Assembly (NCBI GenBank): GCA_030647575.1
Contig: JAUSJS010000235.1
Coordinates: 1 to 13,675, forward strand
Direction of reading: 5' to 3'
Origin: Candidatus Limnocylindrales bacterium
Lineage (GTDB): Bacteria > Chloroflexota > Limnocylindria > Limnocylindrales > CSP1-4
Length of the DNA stretch: 13,675 bases
A program made the position numbers and the translations under genes. The notes beneath the pieces were generated by a model. It saw only the letters and a list, made by a program, of their open reading frames with translations. It was not told where the DNA came from and did no database searches. Positions 7,150-13,615 of the stretch are shown piece after piece. Every line of letters begins with the position of its first letter. Within the stretch, counting starts at the first letter, position 1.

Positions 7150-7654
7150 GCGGCACCGGCGACAGCCGCGCGGCACCGCGGGTCCAGATCCGCGTGACGA
7201 GGTCCGGGACCCACCAGCGCAGGAAGTAGAGCCGGCAGCCGAGGCAATACCCGGTGACGGCCAGCAGCGTCTGCAGGCCGGCGACAGCGAATGCGAGAGC
7301 CCAACCAATCGATGCGGCGCCAAGCCCGAACGCAACCAGCGAGAGGATCAGCGCCACGCTTCCGAGCGTCTGGGCGAAGCGCGGCGGGTACTCGTGCTCG
7401 GGGGTTGTCGGCGGCAGGGCGAGGGCTCGGGCGATTCGTCGCCAGATCGCACCATAGATCGACCAGCGAAGGCCGAACGCGGCGCTTACCCCGATCGAGG
7501 CAAGGGCGACGGCCACCAGCCAGGGCGCATCGACGACGAACGCCACCACCAGGAGCGCGGCCGAGACCCCGGCCCCGAATCGATGGCCCCGCGGGTCGAT
7601 CATTCGCGCCTTCGGCAGGCGAGCTTCGGCATCGGTCGGGATGGCGCTGGGCAT
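7121..7654 (-). CDS. DUF4395 family integral membrane protein
   Basis: This protein of 177 residues is recognised as DUF4395 by the opening IDPRGHRFGAGVSA (about residues 19-32), the PRFAQTLGSVALI block (about 91-103) and the CLGC dithiol motif (C137, C140) at the end of a hydrophobic segment. Three or four membrane spans are visible, at about 28-41, 43-60, 96-113 and 117-136. ATG at 7654 (reading leftwards) has a GAGG ribosome-binding site at 7663-7666, 8 bases away. In-frame codons upstream reach 7897, but they cross the promoter and operator region and carry no family similarity. DUF4395 has no settled biochemical role; the CxxC next to a membrane helix and frequent association with thioredoxin-like or sulfurtransferase genes suggest sulfur or redox chemistry. 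It converges on osmC. Confidence 0.82.
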   Translation of the reverse strand: MPSAIPTDAEARLPKARMIDPRGHRFGAGVSAALLVVAFVVDAPWLVAVALASIGVSAAFGLRWSIYGAIWRRIARALALPPTTPEHEYPPRFAQTLGSVALILSLVAFGLGAASIGWALAFAVAGLQTLLAVTGYCLGCRLYFLRWWVPDLVTRIWTRGAARLSPVPLTQEPIRYR

Positions 7655-7696
7655 CGGGCGATCCTCGTGCAGATTGATCTGGCAGCCAGGGGCGCG

Positions 7697-7707
7697 AGCA
7701 TAACATA
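7697..7707 (-). promoter_or_regulatory. Probable -10 region of the DUF4395 gene
   Basis: Reading leftwards, an AT-rich run contains overlapping candidates TATGTT (7707-7702) and TATGCT (7702-7697), the only AT-rich stretch between the start codon and the palindrome at 7711-7731. The palindrome would then cover the spacer and -35 region, as expected for a repressor site. The exact hexamer is uncertain. Confidence 0.4.
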
Positions 7708-7710
7708 TAA

Positions 7711-7731
7711 ATCCGACTAAGTTAGTAGGAT
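7711..7731. promoter_or_regulatory. 21-bp near-palindrome resembling an Rrf2/IscR-type operator
   Basis: The sequence is ATCC, G, ACTAA, G, TTAGT, A, GGAT: nine of ten base pairs match around the G at 7721. The core CCGACTAAGTTAGTAGG closely follows the published IscR type-1 site pattern (YYGACTR-WWW-YAGTCRR); my alignment over 25 positions gives 20 agreements. It sits immediately upstream of the DUF4395 -10 region and about 80 bases before the arg promoter. No Rrf2 regulator is encoded in the window. The palindrome is direct observation; the regulator is inferred. Confidence 0.55.
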
Positions 7732-7779
7732 ATCTCGTCACGCTGGCTGGGCTTCGTGTTGCCCGCGGACTGCGAGACG

Positions 7780-7797
7780 GTTGCATGACTATGCATC
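7780..7797 (+). promoter_or_regulatory. ARG box 1 (ArgR operator)
   Basis: The core TGCAT-GACT-ATGCA (7782-7795) is a perfect 5-base inverted repeat with the 4-base spacing of ARG boxes. Against the consensus AWTGCATRWWYATGCAWT, recalled for Streptomyces, 15 of 18 positions agree. It lies in the -35 region of the argC promoter, and the ArgR gene is in the same operon. Confidence 0.7.
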
Positions 7798-7800
7798 GAC

Positions 7801-7818
7801 CTTGTATAGTCATTCCAC
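7801..7818 (+). promoter_or_regulatory. ARG box 2 (weaker), overlapping the arg operon -10
   Basis: TGTAT-AGTC-ATTCC (7803-7816) agrees with the ARG-box consensus at 12 of 18 positions. Its centre is exactly 21 bp from box 1, the spacing at which ArgR hexamers bind paired boxes. It covers the -10 hexamer, so ArgR binding would block RNA polymerase. Confidence 0.55.
7805..7810 (+). promoter_or_regulatory. -10 element of the argCJBRG promoter
   Basis: TATAGT differs from TATAAT at one base and stands out in otherwise GC-rich DNA. A weak -35, TTGCAT, lies at 7781-7786 with an 18-base spacer. The predicted transcript start is about 7816-7818, just before the ATG of the 30-codon open frame at 7820 and about 90 bases before the argC GTG. 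Confidence 0.6.
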
Positions 7819-7819
7819 C

Positions 7820-7912
7820 ATGACGACAGTCCTTCCGTTTCCGGCGAGTCATCCGGGCCACGCCCCCGAGAGGGGCATCGTGGGCGGGCACGTCCACGGA
7901 TCGCGCCCGTGA
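7820..7912 (+). CDS. Possible 30-residue leader ORF overlapping the argC start
   Basis: A short open frame begins with ATG 9 bases after TATAGT and ends with TGA at 7910-7912, overlapping the argC GTG (7909) in the GTGA arrangement used throughout this operon. It begins MTTVLPFPASHPGH and ends HVHGSRP. It has no Shine-Dalgarno sequence, so it would be translated from an essentially leaderless mRNA and could couple ribosomes onto argC, which also lacks a clear ribosome-binding site. It has only two Arg codons and no run of them, so classical arginine attenuation is not supported. I recognise no family. It may simply be untranslated leader. Confidence 0.35.
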   Translation: MTTVLPFPASHPGHAPERGIVGGHVHGSRP

Positions 7913-9066
7913 GCGCGGGGCTCGGGTCGCCCGCGGAGGCCGTGACGGACCGCCCGACTGGCCTGCTTCCCCGCTCCGAGATTGGCGTTGACGCGGCGGG
8001 TGGCCCGCGACGAATTCGGGTCGGGATCATCGGGGCGACCGGGTACGTGGGTGCCGAGCTCATTCGGCTGCTCGCACGGCACCCGAACGTCGAGCTGGTC
8101 GGCCTGGTGGGGCGCGGCCGGGACCACGACCCCATCGCCGGAATCCATCCGCATCTCGCGGGTACCGGCCTGACCGTCCACGCCGAGCTGCCACCGACGG
8201 ATGCCGTCTTCCTGGCGCTGCCGCACGGAGCCGCGGCCACCCTCGTGCCGGAGCTCGTGGCCGCCGGCACCGCGGTCATCGACCAGGGGCCGGACTTCCG
8301 CCTGCGCGACGCGGCGGACTACCCGCGCTGGTATGGCTTCGAGCATCCTCGGCCGGACCTCCTCGACCTGGCGGTCTACGGGCTTCCGGAATTCCATCGC
8401 GCGGAGCTGTCGGCGCTCGTGGATGCGCCCGTCGCCATCGTCGGGACACCGGGCTGCTACCCGACCGCCACGCTGCTGGCGCTCGCCCCGCTCGCTCGGG
8501 CCGGCCTGATCGGCGACCTCGTCGTCGACGCCAAGAGTGGTGTATCCGGGGCCGGGCGCGAGGCAAAGCCCGAGCTGCACTTCGGGGAGGTCAACGAGAG
8601 CGTCAAAGCCTACGGGCTCGGTGGGCATCGCCATGTTGCCGAGATCGAGCAGGAGCTCGCTGCGATCACCGCCCGAGAGGGCCTTGCCCCGGACGCCAAC
8701 CCCGGGATCGTTGCCGTCGATTTCCTGCCCCACCTCGTGCCGATGACCCGGGGCATCCTCTCCGCCTGCCACGTCCGACCGACCCGCCCTGTGACCCAGG
8801 GCGAGCTCGACAAGCTCTACGCTGCCGCCTACGCGGATGAGCCGTTCGTGACGGTGGTCGCGACGCCGCCAGCCACCAAGCACGTCACAGGCAGCAACCA
8901 GGTCCTTGTCCATGTTCACCGCGACGAGCGCACGGACCGGATCCTGGCCATCGGGGTCGAGGACAACCTGGTCAAGGGAGCGGCCGGACAGGCGGTCCAG
9001 GCGTTCAACCTCGTCCACGGGCTGCCCGAGACCGCGGGTCTCGAGCAGCTTCCCCTGGCGCCCTGA
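7909..9066 (+). CDS. argC: N-acetyl-gamma-glutamyl-phosphate reductase
   Basis: This protein of 385 residues catalyses the NADPH-dependent reduction of N-acetylglutamyl phosphate to the semialdehyde, the third step of arginine synthesis, in the cytoplasm. The Rossmann motif VGIIGATGYVGAELIRLLA is at about residues 38-56. The catalytic cysteine is C183 in VGTPGCYPTATLLAL. KSGVSGAGREAKPELHFGEV and HRHVAEIEQEL follow, and PHLVPMTRGILSACHV is near the C-terminus. The first ~35 residues before the fold are an unusual tail. GTG 7909 is used because it couples to the preceding small frame, and GTG 7942 is an alternative with a shorter tail. Transcription is likely from the TATAGT promoter with paired ARG boxes. 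Confidence 0.93.
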   Translation: MSAGLGSPAEAVTDRPTGLLPRSEIGVDAAGGPRRIRVGIIGATGYVGAELIRLLARHPNVELVGLVGRGRDHDPIAGIHPHLAGTGLTVHAELPPTDAVFLALPHGAAATLVPELVAAGTAVIDQGPDFRLRDAADYPRWYGFEHPRPDLLDLAVYGLPEFHRAELSALVDAPVAIVGTPGCYPTATLLALAPLARAGLIGDLVVDAKSGVSGAGREAKPELHFGEVNESVKAYGLGGHRHVAEIEQELAAITAREGLAPDANPGIVAVDFLPHLVPMTRGILSACHVRPTRPVTQGELDKLYAAAYADEPFVTVVATPPATKHVTGSNQVLVHVHRDERTDRILAIGVEDNLVKGAAGQAVQAFNLVHGLPETAGLEQLPLAP

Positions 9067-9088
9067 GTCAGTCCACGATCATCGATCG

Positions 9089-10465
9089 ATGACCACCATC
9101 TCCGATTTCCCCGTCCCGACGTCCTCGCCGGACCTCCCATCGGTCGAGCGACACGCCGCCCTGCCTGCCGGCTTCAAGGCCGGCGGGCTGGCGGCCGGGA
9201 TCAAAGCCTCGGGCCGTCCCGACCTCGCCGTCATCGTGACGACCAACGGGCCGGCCGCCGCAGCCGCGGTCTTCACGCCCAACACCTTCGCCGCGGCTCC
9301 GGTCCGGTTGTCGCGTGCCCACCTTGCGGCCACGTCTGGCGACGCTCGCGGGGGGTTCGGCTGGGCCGAGGCGATCATTTCCACCAGTGGCAGCGCCAAC
9401 GCTGCGACGGGCCCCGCCGGCGACGCCGATCAACTCGAGATCGCACACCTCCTGGCGGGGGCGACGAGCTCGGCGCTCGAGCGAACCCTGCATCTGTCGA
9501 CCGGGATCATCGGGACGCGTCTCCCGCTCGATCGAGTGGCCAGCGGCCTGTCCGCGCTCGTCCCGTTGCTGTCCGAGACAGACGCTGGACTCGAAGCTGC
9601 TGCCGCGGCCCTGTGCACGACCGACTCGGTGACGAAGACCGCGACCGCAACCGTGGACCTCCCCGGCGCCGACGGCCGACCCGTGAGCGTCACGGTCAGC
9701 GGCATCGCCAAGGGCGTCGGGATGATCCATCCACAGATGGCCACCATGCTCTCGATCATCCTGACCGACGCCGCGGCCGCGCCGGAGACGCTCTGGGGGT
9801 TCCTGCGACCCGCCGCCGCCCGGACATGGAACCAGCTGTCGGTCGACGGAGACACGAGCACGAACGACACGGTCTTCCTGCTGGCATCCGGGGCGTCGGC
9901 CGCTTCGCCGGTCCAACCCGGGACACCGGCGGCGGCGACCCTCGGTGCCGCCGTCGAAGCGGTGGCGCGCGACCTCGCCCGCCAGCAGGCGGCCGACGGC
10001 GAAGGGGCCTCGACGCTCATCACGGCGATCGTCTCCGGCGCACGCGACGATGCCGAAGCCCGGGCTGTGGCTCGAGCCGTGGTGTCATCCAGCCTGGTCA
10101 AGGCGGCGGCGCATGGCCGCGATCCGAACTGGGGTCGGATCGCTGGTGCCGCAGGCAACGCCCGCCTGGCCATCGCCGCCGTCCTCGAGGCCGCCGGGCT
10201 CGCGCCGGCCGTGGCCGCCGCACGCGCCGGATCGCCCGTCGTCCTCAATCCGGCGAGACTCCGGATCTCGATTGCCGGTCATCTCGTCTTCGATGGGTCG
10301 CATGGCGGCCCGCTCGCCTTCGATCGCGCGGCGGCACGTGCCGCGATGGAGGCCCCCGAGGTTGTGTTCGCGCTCGACCTCGGGCTCGGCGCTGGTGCCG
10401 GCGAGGCGTTCGGCTGCGACCTCACCGAAACCTACGTGATCGAAAACTCTGAGTACACCACGTGA
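9089..10465 (+). CDS. argJ: Bifunctional ornithine acetyltransferase / N-acetylglutamate synthase
   Basis: This protein of 458 residues recycles the acetyl group from N-acetylornithine to glutamate (and may also use acetyl-CoA), so the pathway is the cyclic type. The autoprocessing site is KGVGMIHPQMATMLSII, with Thr219 as the expected nucleophile at the Ala-Thr cleavage point. Other conserved blocks are SGSANAATG near residue 100, LSTGIIGTRLP, DGDTSTNDTVFLL (about 254-266), GRDPNWGRIAGAAGNA (about 343-358) and the C-terminal YVIENSEYTT. ATG 9089 is 22 bases after argC. A ~20-residue N-terminal tail precedes the usual start of the fold, and Ala-rich insertions slightly lengthen the protein relative to the ~400-residue norm. 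The stop overlaps the argB GTG. Confidence 0.94.
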   Translation: MTTISDFPVPTSSPDLPSVERHAALPAGFKAGGLAAGIKASGRPDLAVIVTTNGPAAAAAVFTPNTFAAAPVRLSRAHLAATSGDARGGFGWAEAIISTSGSANAATGPAGDADQLEIAHLLAGATSSALERTLHLSTGIIGTRLPLDRVASGLSALVPLLSETDAGLEAAAAALCTTDSVTKTATATVDLPGADGRPVSVTVSGIAKGVGMIHPQMATMLSIILTDAAAAPETLWGFLRPAAARTWNQLSVDGDTSTNDTVFLLASGASAASPVQPGTPAAATLGAAVEAVARDLARQQAADGEGASTLITAIVSGARDDAEARAVARAVVSSSLVKAAAHGRDPNWGRIAGAAGNARLAIAAVLEAAGLAPAVAAARAGSPVVLNPARLRISIAGHLVFDGSHGGPLAFDRAAARAAMEAPEVVFALDLGLGAGAGEAFGCDLTETYVIENSEYTT

Positions 10466-11250
10466 GCGAGATCCTGGTCGTCAAGCTCGGTGGGACGACG
10501 ATTGCCGACCAGCGGCAGGTCCTGGACGAGGTGGCCGCCATCGCCCGCCGGCGCCCGGTCGTCCTGGTCCACGGCGGCGGCAAGCGGATCACCGAATGGC
10601 TCGAGCGGCTGGGTGTCCCGAGCCGGTTCGAGGGCGGCCTGCGGGTCACCGACGCCCAGTCGCTCGAGGTCGCCGCAGCCGTCCTGCGCGGGGTCGTCAA
10701 TAGCGAGCTGGTCTCCGGTCTGCGGGATCTCGGCGTCGATGCCGTTGGTCTGTCCGGGGTCGACGGCGGCCTGTTGATCGCGGAGCGCATCCCTCACCTC
10801 GGGCTCGTTGCCAGCGTCGTGGGGCTGCGTCGAGACCTGCTCGACGCCATCCTCGTCGGCGGCCAGGTTCCGGTCGTGGCGCCGCTCGCGCGCGACGCCG
10901 ACGGGATCGTCTGCAACGTGAACGCCGACGATGTCGCTGCCGGGATCGCCGCCGGCCTCGGGGCTCGCCAGCTCGTCTTGTTGACTGACGTGGACGGCGT
11001 GCGCGATGCGTCCGGCCGGCGGCTCGATGCACTGACCGCCGGTGAGGCCGAGGCGCTCATCGCGTCGGGTGTCATCGCCGGGGGCATGGTCCCCAAGGTC
11101 CGGGCCGCGCTCGCTGCGATCGGTTGGGAAGGCGCGGAGGCGATCATCGCCGATTCGTCCGCGCCGCACGCCCTCGAGCGCGCCCTCGCCGATCCGACGT
11201 TCGGCACACGGATCATGGCCCGTCGCGAAGCCCGCGCGGGCGTCGCGTGA
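10462..11250 (+). CDS. argB: Acetylglutamate kinase
   Basis: This protein of 262 residues phosphorylates N-acetylglutamate, the second step of arginine synthesis. Motifs are the N-terminal lysine VVKLGGTT (K8), VVLVHGGGKRI (about residues 33-43), FEGGLRVTDAQSLEV (about 54-68), NVNADDVAAG (about 153-162), VLLTDVDGV (about 173-181), and GGMVPKVRAAL with K214 near the ATP site. The usual HGGGP is HGGGK here. Lack of the N-terminal helix found in arginine-inhibited hexameric kinases suggests a dimeric enzyme without that feedback; this is an inference from family knowledge. GTG 10462 overlaps the argJ stop (GTGA), and its own TGA overlaps the argR GTG. Confidence 0.94.
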   Translation: MSEILVVKLGGTTIADQRQVLDEVAAIARRRPVVLVHGGGKRITEWLERLGVPSRFEGGLRVTDAQSLEVAAAVLRGVVNSELVSGLRDLGVDAVGLSGVDGGLLIAERIPHLGLVASVVGLRRDLLDAILVGGQVPVVAPLARDADGIVCNVNADDVAAGIAAGLGARQLVLLTDVDGVRDASGRRLDALTAGEAEALIASGVIAGGMVPKVRAALAAIGWEGAEAIIADSSAPHALERALADPTFGTRIMARREARAGVA

Positions 11251-11807
11251 TCGGGACGCCGAGAGCCGTGAACACCGGGCACGAGCTCAAGCGGCTCCGC
11301 CAGCGGGCCATCCGCCAGCTCGTCCTGGAGCGTCCGGTGAGCAGCCAGCGAGAGGTCGTCGACGCCCTCAACGAGCAGGGATTCGAGGTCACCCAGACGA
11401 CCGTCTCGCGGGACATCACCGAGCTCGGGCTGCACAAGGCCGCCCGCGCCGACGGCCACGTCTACGTCGTCCCCGAGGACGTCCCGGCGCCGCTGGCACC
11501 GGCGTCGGACGAACGGCTGCGCCGGATCCTGGCCGACATCCCGGTCAGCATCGGTCGCAGCGGCCTGACCCTGGTTCTGACGGGCACGCCCGGCACCGCC
11601 AGCGTGATCGCCCAGGCGATCGACGAGTCCACCCTGCGGGAGCAGGAAGGAACCCTGGCTGGCGACAACACCTTGCTCGTGCTGTTCGCCGACGAGACGC
11701 GCCTCGAGCGCTGGCTCCAGCGCTTCCGGCGCCTTGCCGTCCTCGGAACGCCCGGCGCCACGGACGGTTCAGGCTACCGATCGACGCCCACCCCCATCAG
11801 CCGCTGA
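11247..11807 (+). CDS. argR: Arginine repressor ArgR
   Basis: This protein of 186 residues is a winged-helix repressor that binds ARG boxes as a hexamer with arginine as co-repressor. The DNA-binding domain includes SQREVVDALNEQGFEVTQTT and VSRDITELGLHK (about residues 32-64). The C-terminal oligomerisation and arginine-binding domain includes TLVLTGTPGTASVIAQAID and EGTLAGDNTLLVLFADE. The usual arginine-binding pair Asp-Asp in GDDT is Asp-Asn here. A ~20-residue polar tail follows the fold. GTG 11247 overlaps the argB stop and suits coupling; GTG 11268 would remove seven residues and is also possible. The paired ARG boxes upstream of argC imply feedback control of its own operon. Confidence 0.92.
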   Translation: MIGTPRAVNTGHELKRLRQRAIRQLVLERPVSSQREVVDALNEQGFEVTQTTVSRDITELGLHKAARADGHVYVVPEDVPAPLAPASDERLRRILADIPVSIGRSGLTLVLTGTPGTASVIAQAIDESTLREQEGTLAGDNTLLVLFADETRLERWLQRFRRLAVLGTPGATDGSGYRSTPTPISR

Positions 11808-11810
11808 TCC

Positions 11811-11815
11811 GGAGG
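11811..11815 (+). promoter_or_regulatory. Ribosome-binding site of argG
   Basis: GGAGG lies in the 20-base gap between argR and argG, 12 bases before the GTG at 11828. This is slightly long spacing, but no closer candidate exists. It is one of few strong Shine-Dalgarno sequences in the window and supports the GTG start. Confidence 0.6.
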
Positions 11816-11827
11816 CACAGTTATCCC

Positions 11828-13111
11828 GTGAACAAGGTCGTCCTCGCCTATTCGGGTGGACTCGACACATCGGTCGCCGTCGCCTGGCTCAGGGAGCAAT
11901 TCGGCGTCGAGGTCGTCACCCTCACCGTCGACCTCGGCGGCGGCTCGCTTCGTCAGGGCGTCGAGGCTCGCGCCATCTCCGCCGGGGCGTCGCGAGCGTA
12001 CGTCGTCGACGCACGCGAGCGCTTCGTGACCGATTTCGTCTGGCCGCACCTGCAGGCCAACGCCGTCTACCAAGGTGCTTACCCGTTGGCGACCGCGCTG
12101 GCCCGCCCGCTGATCGCCCAGCTCCTGGTCGAGGTCGCCAAGCGCGAAGGCGCCGACGCCGTGGCCCACGGCTGCACCGGCAAGGGCAACGACCAGGTCC
12201 GTTTCGACGTGGCGACCCATGCCCTCGATCCGGGCCTCGAGGTGGTCGCGCCGATGCGGGTCGGCATGGGCCTGACCCGCGACCAGGAGATCGACTACGC
12301 CGCCGAGCGCGGAATCGAGATCCCGATCACGAAGGCGTCGCCCTATTCGATCGACGTCAACCTGTGGGGGCGCTCGTGCGAGACGGGCGTGCTGGAGGAC
12401 CCGTGGGTCACCCCGCCGGCCGATGCCTACGAGTGGACGGTCGCCCCGAGCGACGCACCCGACCCGATCGACGTGTTGATCGAGTTCGAGGGCGGCATTC
12501 CGGTCGGGCTCGACGGCGAGCGCATTCCGCCGGTCGAGCTGGTGGAGCGGCTGCACACGCTGGGCGGAACCCACGGGGTCGGCCGGATCGACCACGTCGA
12601 GGATCGCCTGGTCGGGATCAAGAGCCGCGAGATCTATGAGACGCCGGCGGCGACCATCCTGCACGCGGCCCATCGAGCGCTGGAGGGGCTGACGCTGTCG
12701 CGCGACACGCTTCGATTCAACCGGTTCGTCGCGGACGAGCTGGCCCGGCTCATCTACGACGGATTGTGGTTCAGCGCGCTGTCGCGCGACCTGCGGGCGT
12801 ACGTGGCCTCGTCGCAGCGGGTCGTCTCGGGCGAGATCCGGGTCCGGCTCGATCACGGGAGCGCCATCGTCGTCGGGCGGCGATCGCCGCTCTCGCTCTA
12901 CGACAAGTCGCTCGCGACGTACGACGAGGGCGATGCCTTCGACCACGCCTCGGCGGTCGGCTTCATCGAGATCTTCGGGCTGCCGCTGCGAGTCGAGGCG
13001 GCGCGTCACGGCGCCGTCGGCAAGCATCACGGCGCCGCGTGGGCCTGGACGGACCCACTCCTGGCAGACCTGCCGACGACCGTCACGGACCCGAAGCCGG
13101 CGGCTGTCTGA
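11828..13111 (+). CDS. argG: Argininosuccinate synthase
   Basis: This protein of 427 residues condenses citrulline and aspartate with ATP to give argininosuccinate. The ATP pyrophosphatase loop AYSGGLDTSVAVAWL is at residues 7-21. Further conserved blocks are ARPLIAQLLVEVAKREGADA, VAHGCTGKGNDQVRFD (about 114-129), SPYSIDVNLWGRSCETGVLE (about 174-193), and EIYETPAATILHAAHRALE (about 267-285). All binding-loop residues appear intact. The start is GTG 11828 with GGAGG upstream. It is the last recognised gene of the operon. argH, which commonly follows argG, is absent from the following 564 bases. Confidence 0.95.
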   Translation: MNKVVLAYSGGLDTSVAVAWLREQFGVEVVTLTVDLGGGSLRQGVEARAISAGASRAYVVDARERFVTDFVWPHLQANAVYQGAYPLATALARPLIAQLLVEVAKREGADAVAHGCTGKGNDQVRFDVATHALDPGLEVVAPMRVGMGLTRDQEIDYAAERGIEIPITKASPYSIDVNLWGRSCETGVLEDPWVTPPADAYEWTVAPSDAPDPIDVLIEFEGGIPVGLDGERIPPVELVERLHTLGGTHGVGRIDHVEDRLVGIKSREIYETPAATILHAAHRALEGLTLSRDTLRFNRFVADELARLIYDGLWFSALSRDLRAYVASSQRVVSGEIRVRLDHGSAIVVGRRSPLSLYDKSLATYDEGDAFDHASAVGFIEIFGLPLRVEAARHGAVGKHHGAAWAWTDPLLADLPTTVTDPKPAAV

Positions 13112-13212
13112 GGCTGCAGCCGGAGCTGCCGGTCCGCGGCGAGCAACGCGCTTGGACGTGGCCGCCCGAGCATCCAGCCGCGACCGCCCGAGCGACAGCC
13201 GAGGCGCGGTGA
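13112..13212. other. Non-coding stretch after argG
   Basis: This stretch contains short self-complementary sequences, such as GGCTGCAGCC at 13112-13121, but no intrinsic terminator with a T-run and no recognisable gene. Both forward frames that cross it are continuations of shadows of argG. Confidence 0.4.
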
Positions 13213-13350
13213 CAGATACCTCGCCGATCGAGACCGGACCCGTTTGCCCTGGCGGCCACCAACGGGCTCGATCGCACCCAGGTCGGGCGGCTAAGCCTCG
13301 CCTTCGGCGAGGGGATCACCGGTCGGGCGGAGCTCCTGTCCGCCGGCTGA
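13213..13350 (+). pseudogene. Remnant of a GAF-domain protein
   Basis: The frame read from 13243 gives FALAATNGLDRTQVGRLSLA followed by FGEGITGRAELLSAG and a stop at 13348-13350. This is the core of a GAF domain, in which a -GL-----GR--L--GEGITG- block is typical. Only about 35 residues are recognisable. The preceding strand and helix of the domain are missing, a TGA at 13210-13212 closes the frame just upstream, and a GTG at 13209 with plausible first codons is in another frame. I read it as a decayed or truncated gene remnant. The segment also contains a strong C(TTCG)G hairpin at 13296-13312 (7-base perfect stem) without a T-run, which could act as a weak terminator for the arg operon or be incidental. 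Confidence 0.4.
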
Positions 13351-13427
13351 CGAGGTCCGCCCCCGGTCCGAGACACGGCCGCCGGGATACGATCGCAGGC
13401 CACCGACGCGTATGGGCCGCCCCAAAC

Positions 13428-13615
13428 GGCGGAACATACATCCACGGACTCCAATGGCCGACCCGCCGGCTTTCGGGTGCTCGGCAGCGACGATTCGCCT
13501 ATCGATCGACGCTCAATCGTGCTCACAGGAGATGACCGAGATGGCCGGACCGAGCGCCAGCGCCCCAAAGGGCGCACGCGATCGACCATCCGAGTCCAGC
13601 CATGAATGTTCCGCC
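13428..13615. repeat. 188-bp segment bounded by 30-base imperfect inverted repeats
   Basis: The left arm (13428-13457) and right arm (13586-13615, reverse complement) share GGCGGAACAT, CAT, GGACTC and ATGG in the same order and spacing, 23 of 30 positions, and three more A's match just outside. The 128-base interior has a perfect 6-base hairpin with a CAAA loop (13560-13575) and no convincing gene. This could be a small non-autonomous transposable element, a structured RNA, or two inverted copies of a dispersed repeat. No target duplication is evident at the ends. Confidence 0.45.

Noticed and set aside
7655..7897. N-terminal extension of the DUF4395 protein to 7897
   Set aside because: It would cover the operator, the -10 region and the arg promoter. 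A good ribosome-binding site and family similarity support the ATG at 7654.
11042..11827. Long upstream extension of the argG frame
   Set aside because: It overlaps argB and argR in another frame and reads as Arg/Pro-rich nonsense; argG similarity begins at the GTG at 11828.
13296..13312. Perfect 7-base stem with a TTC loop, also readable as C(TTCG)G, as an intrinsic terminator
   Set aside because: No T-run follows, and the bases encode the conserved LAFGEG part of the GAF remnant, so the hairpin may be a by-product of coding sequence. It is mentioned within the remnant only.
13428..13615. Integron attC site
   Set aside because: The length fits, but the outer boxes do not match the RYYYAAC/GTTRRRY core sites and no integrase gene is present.
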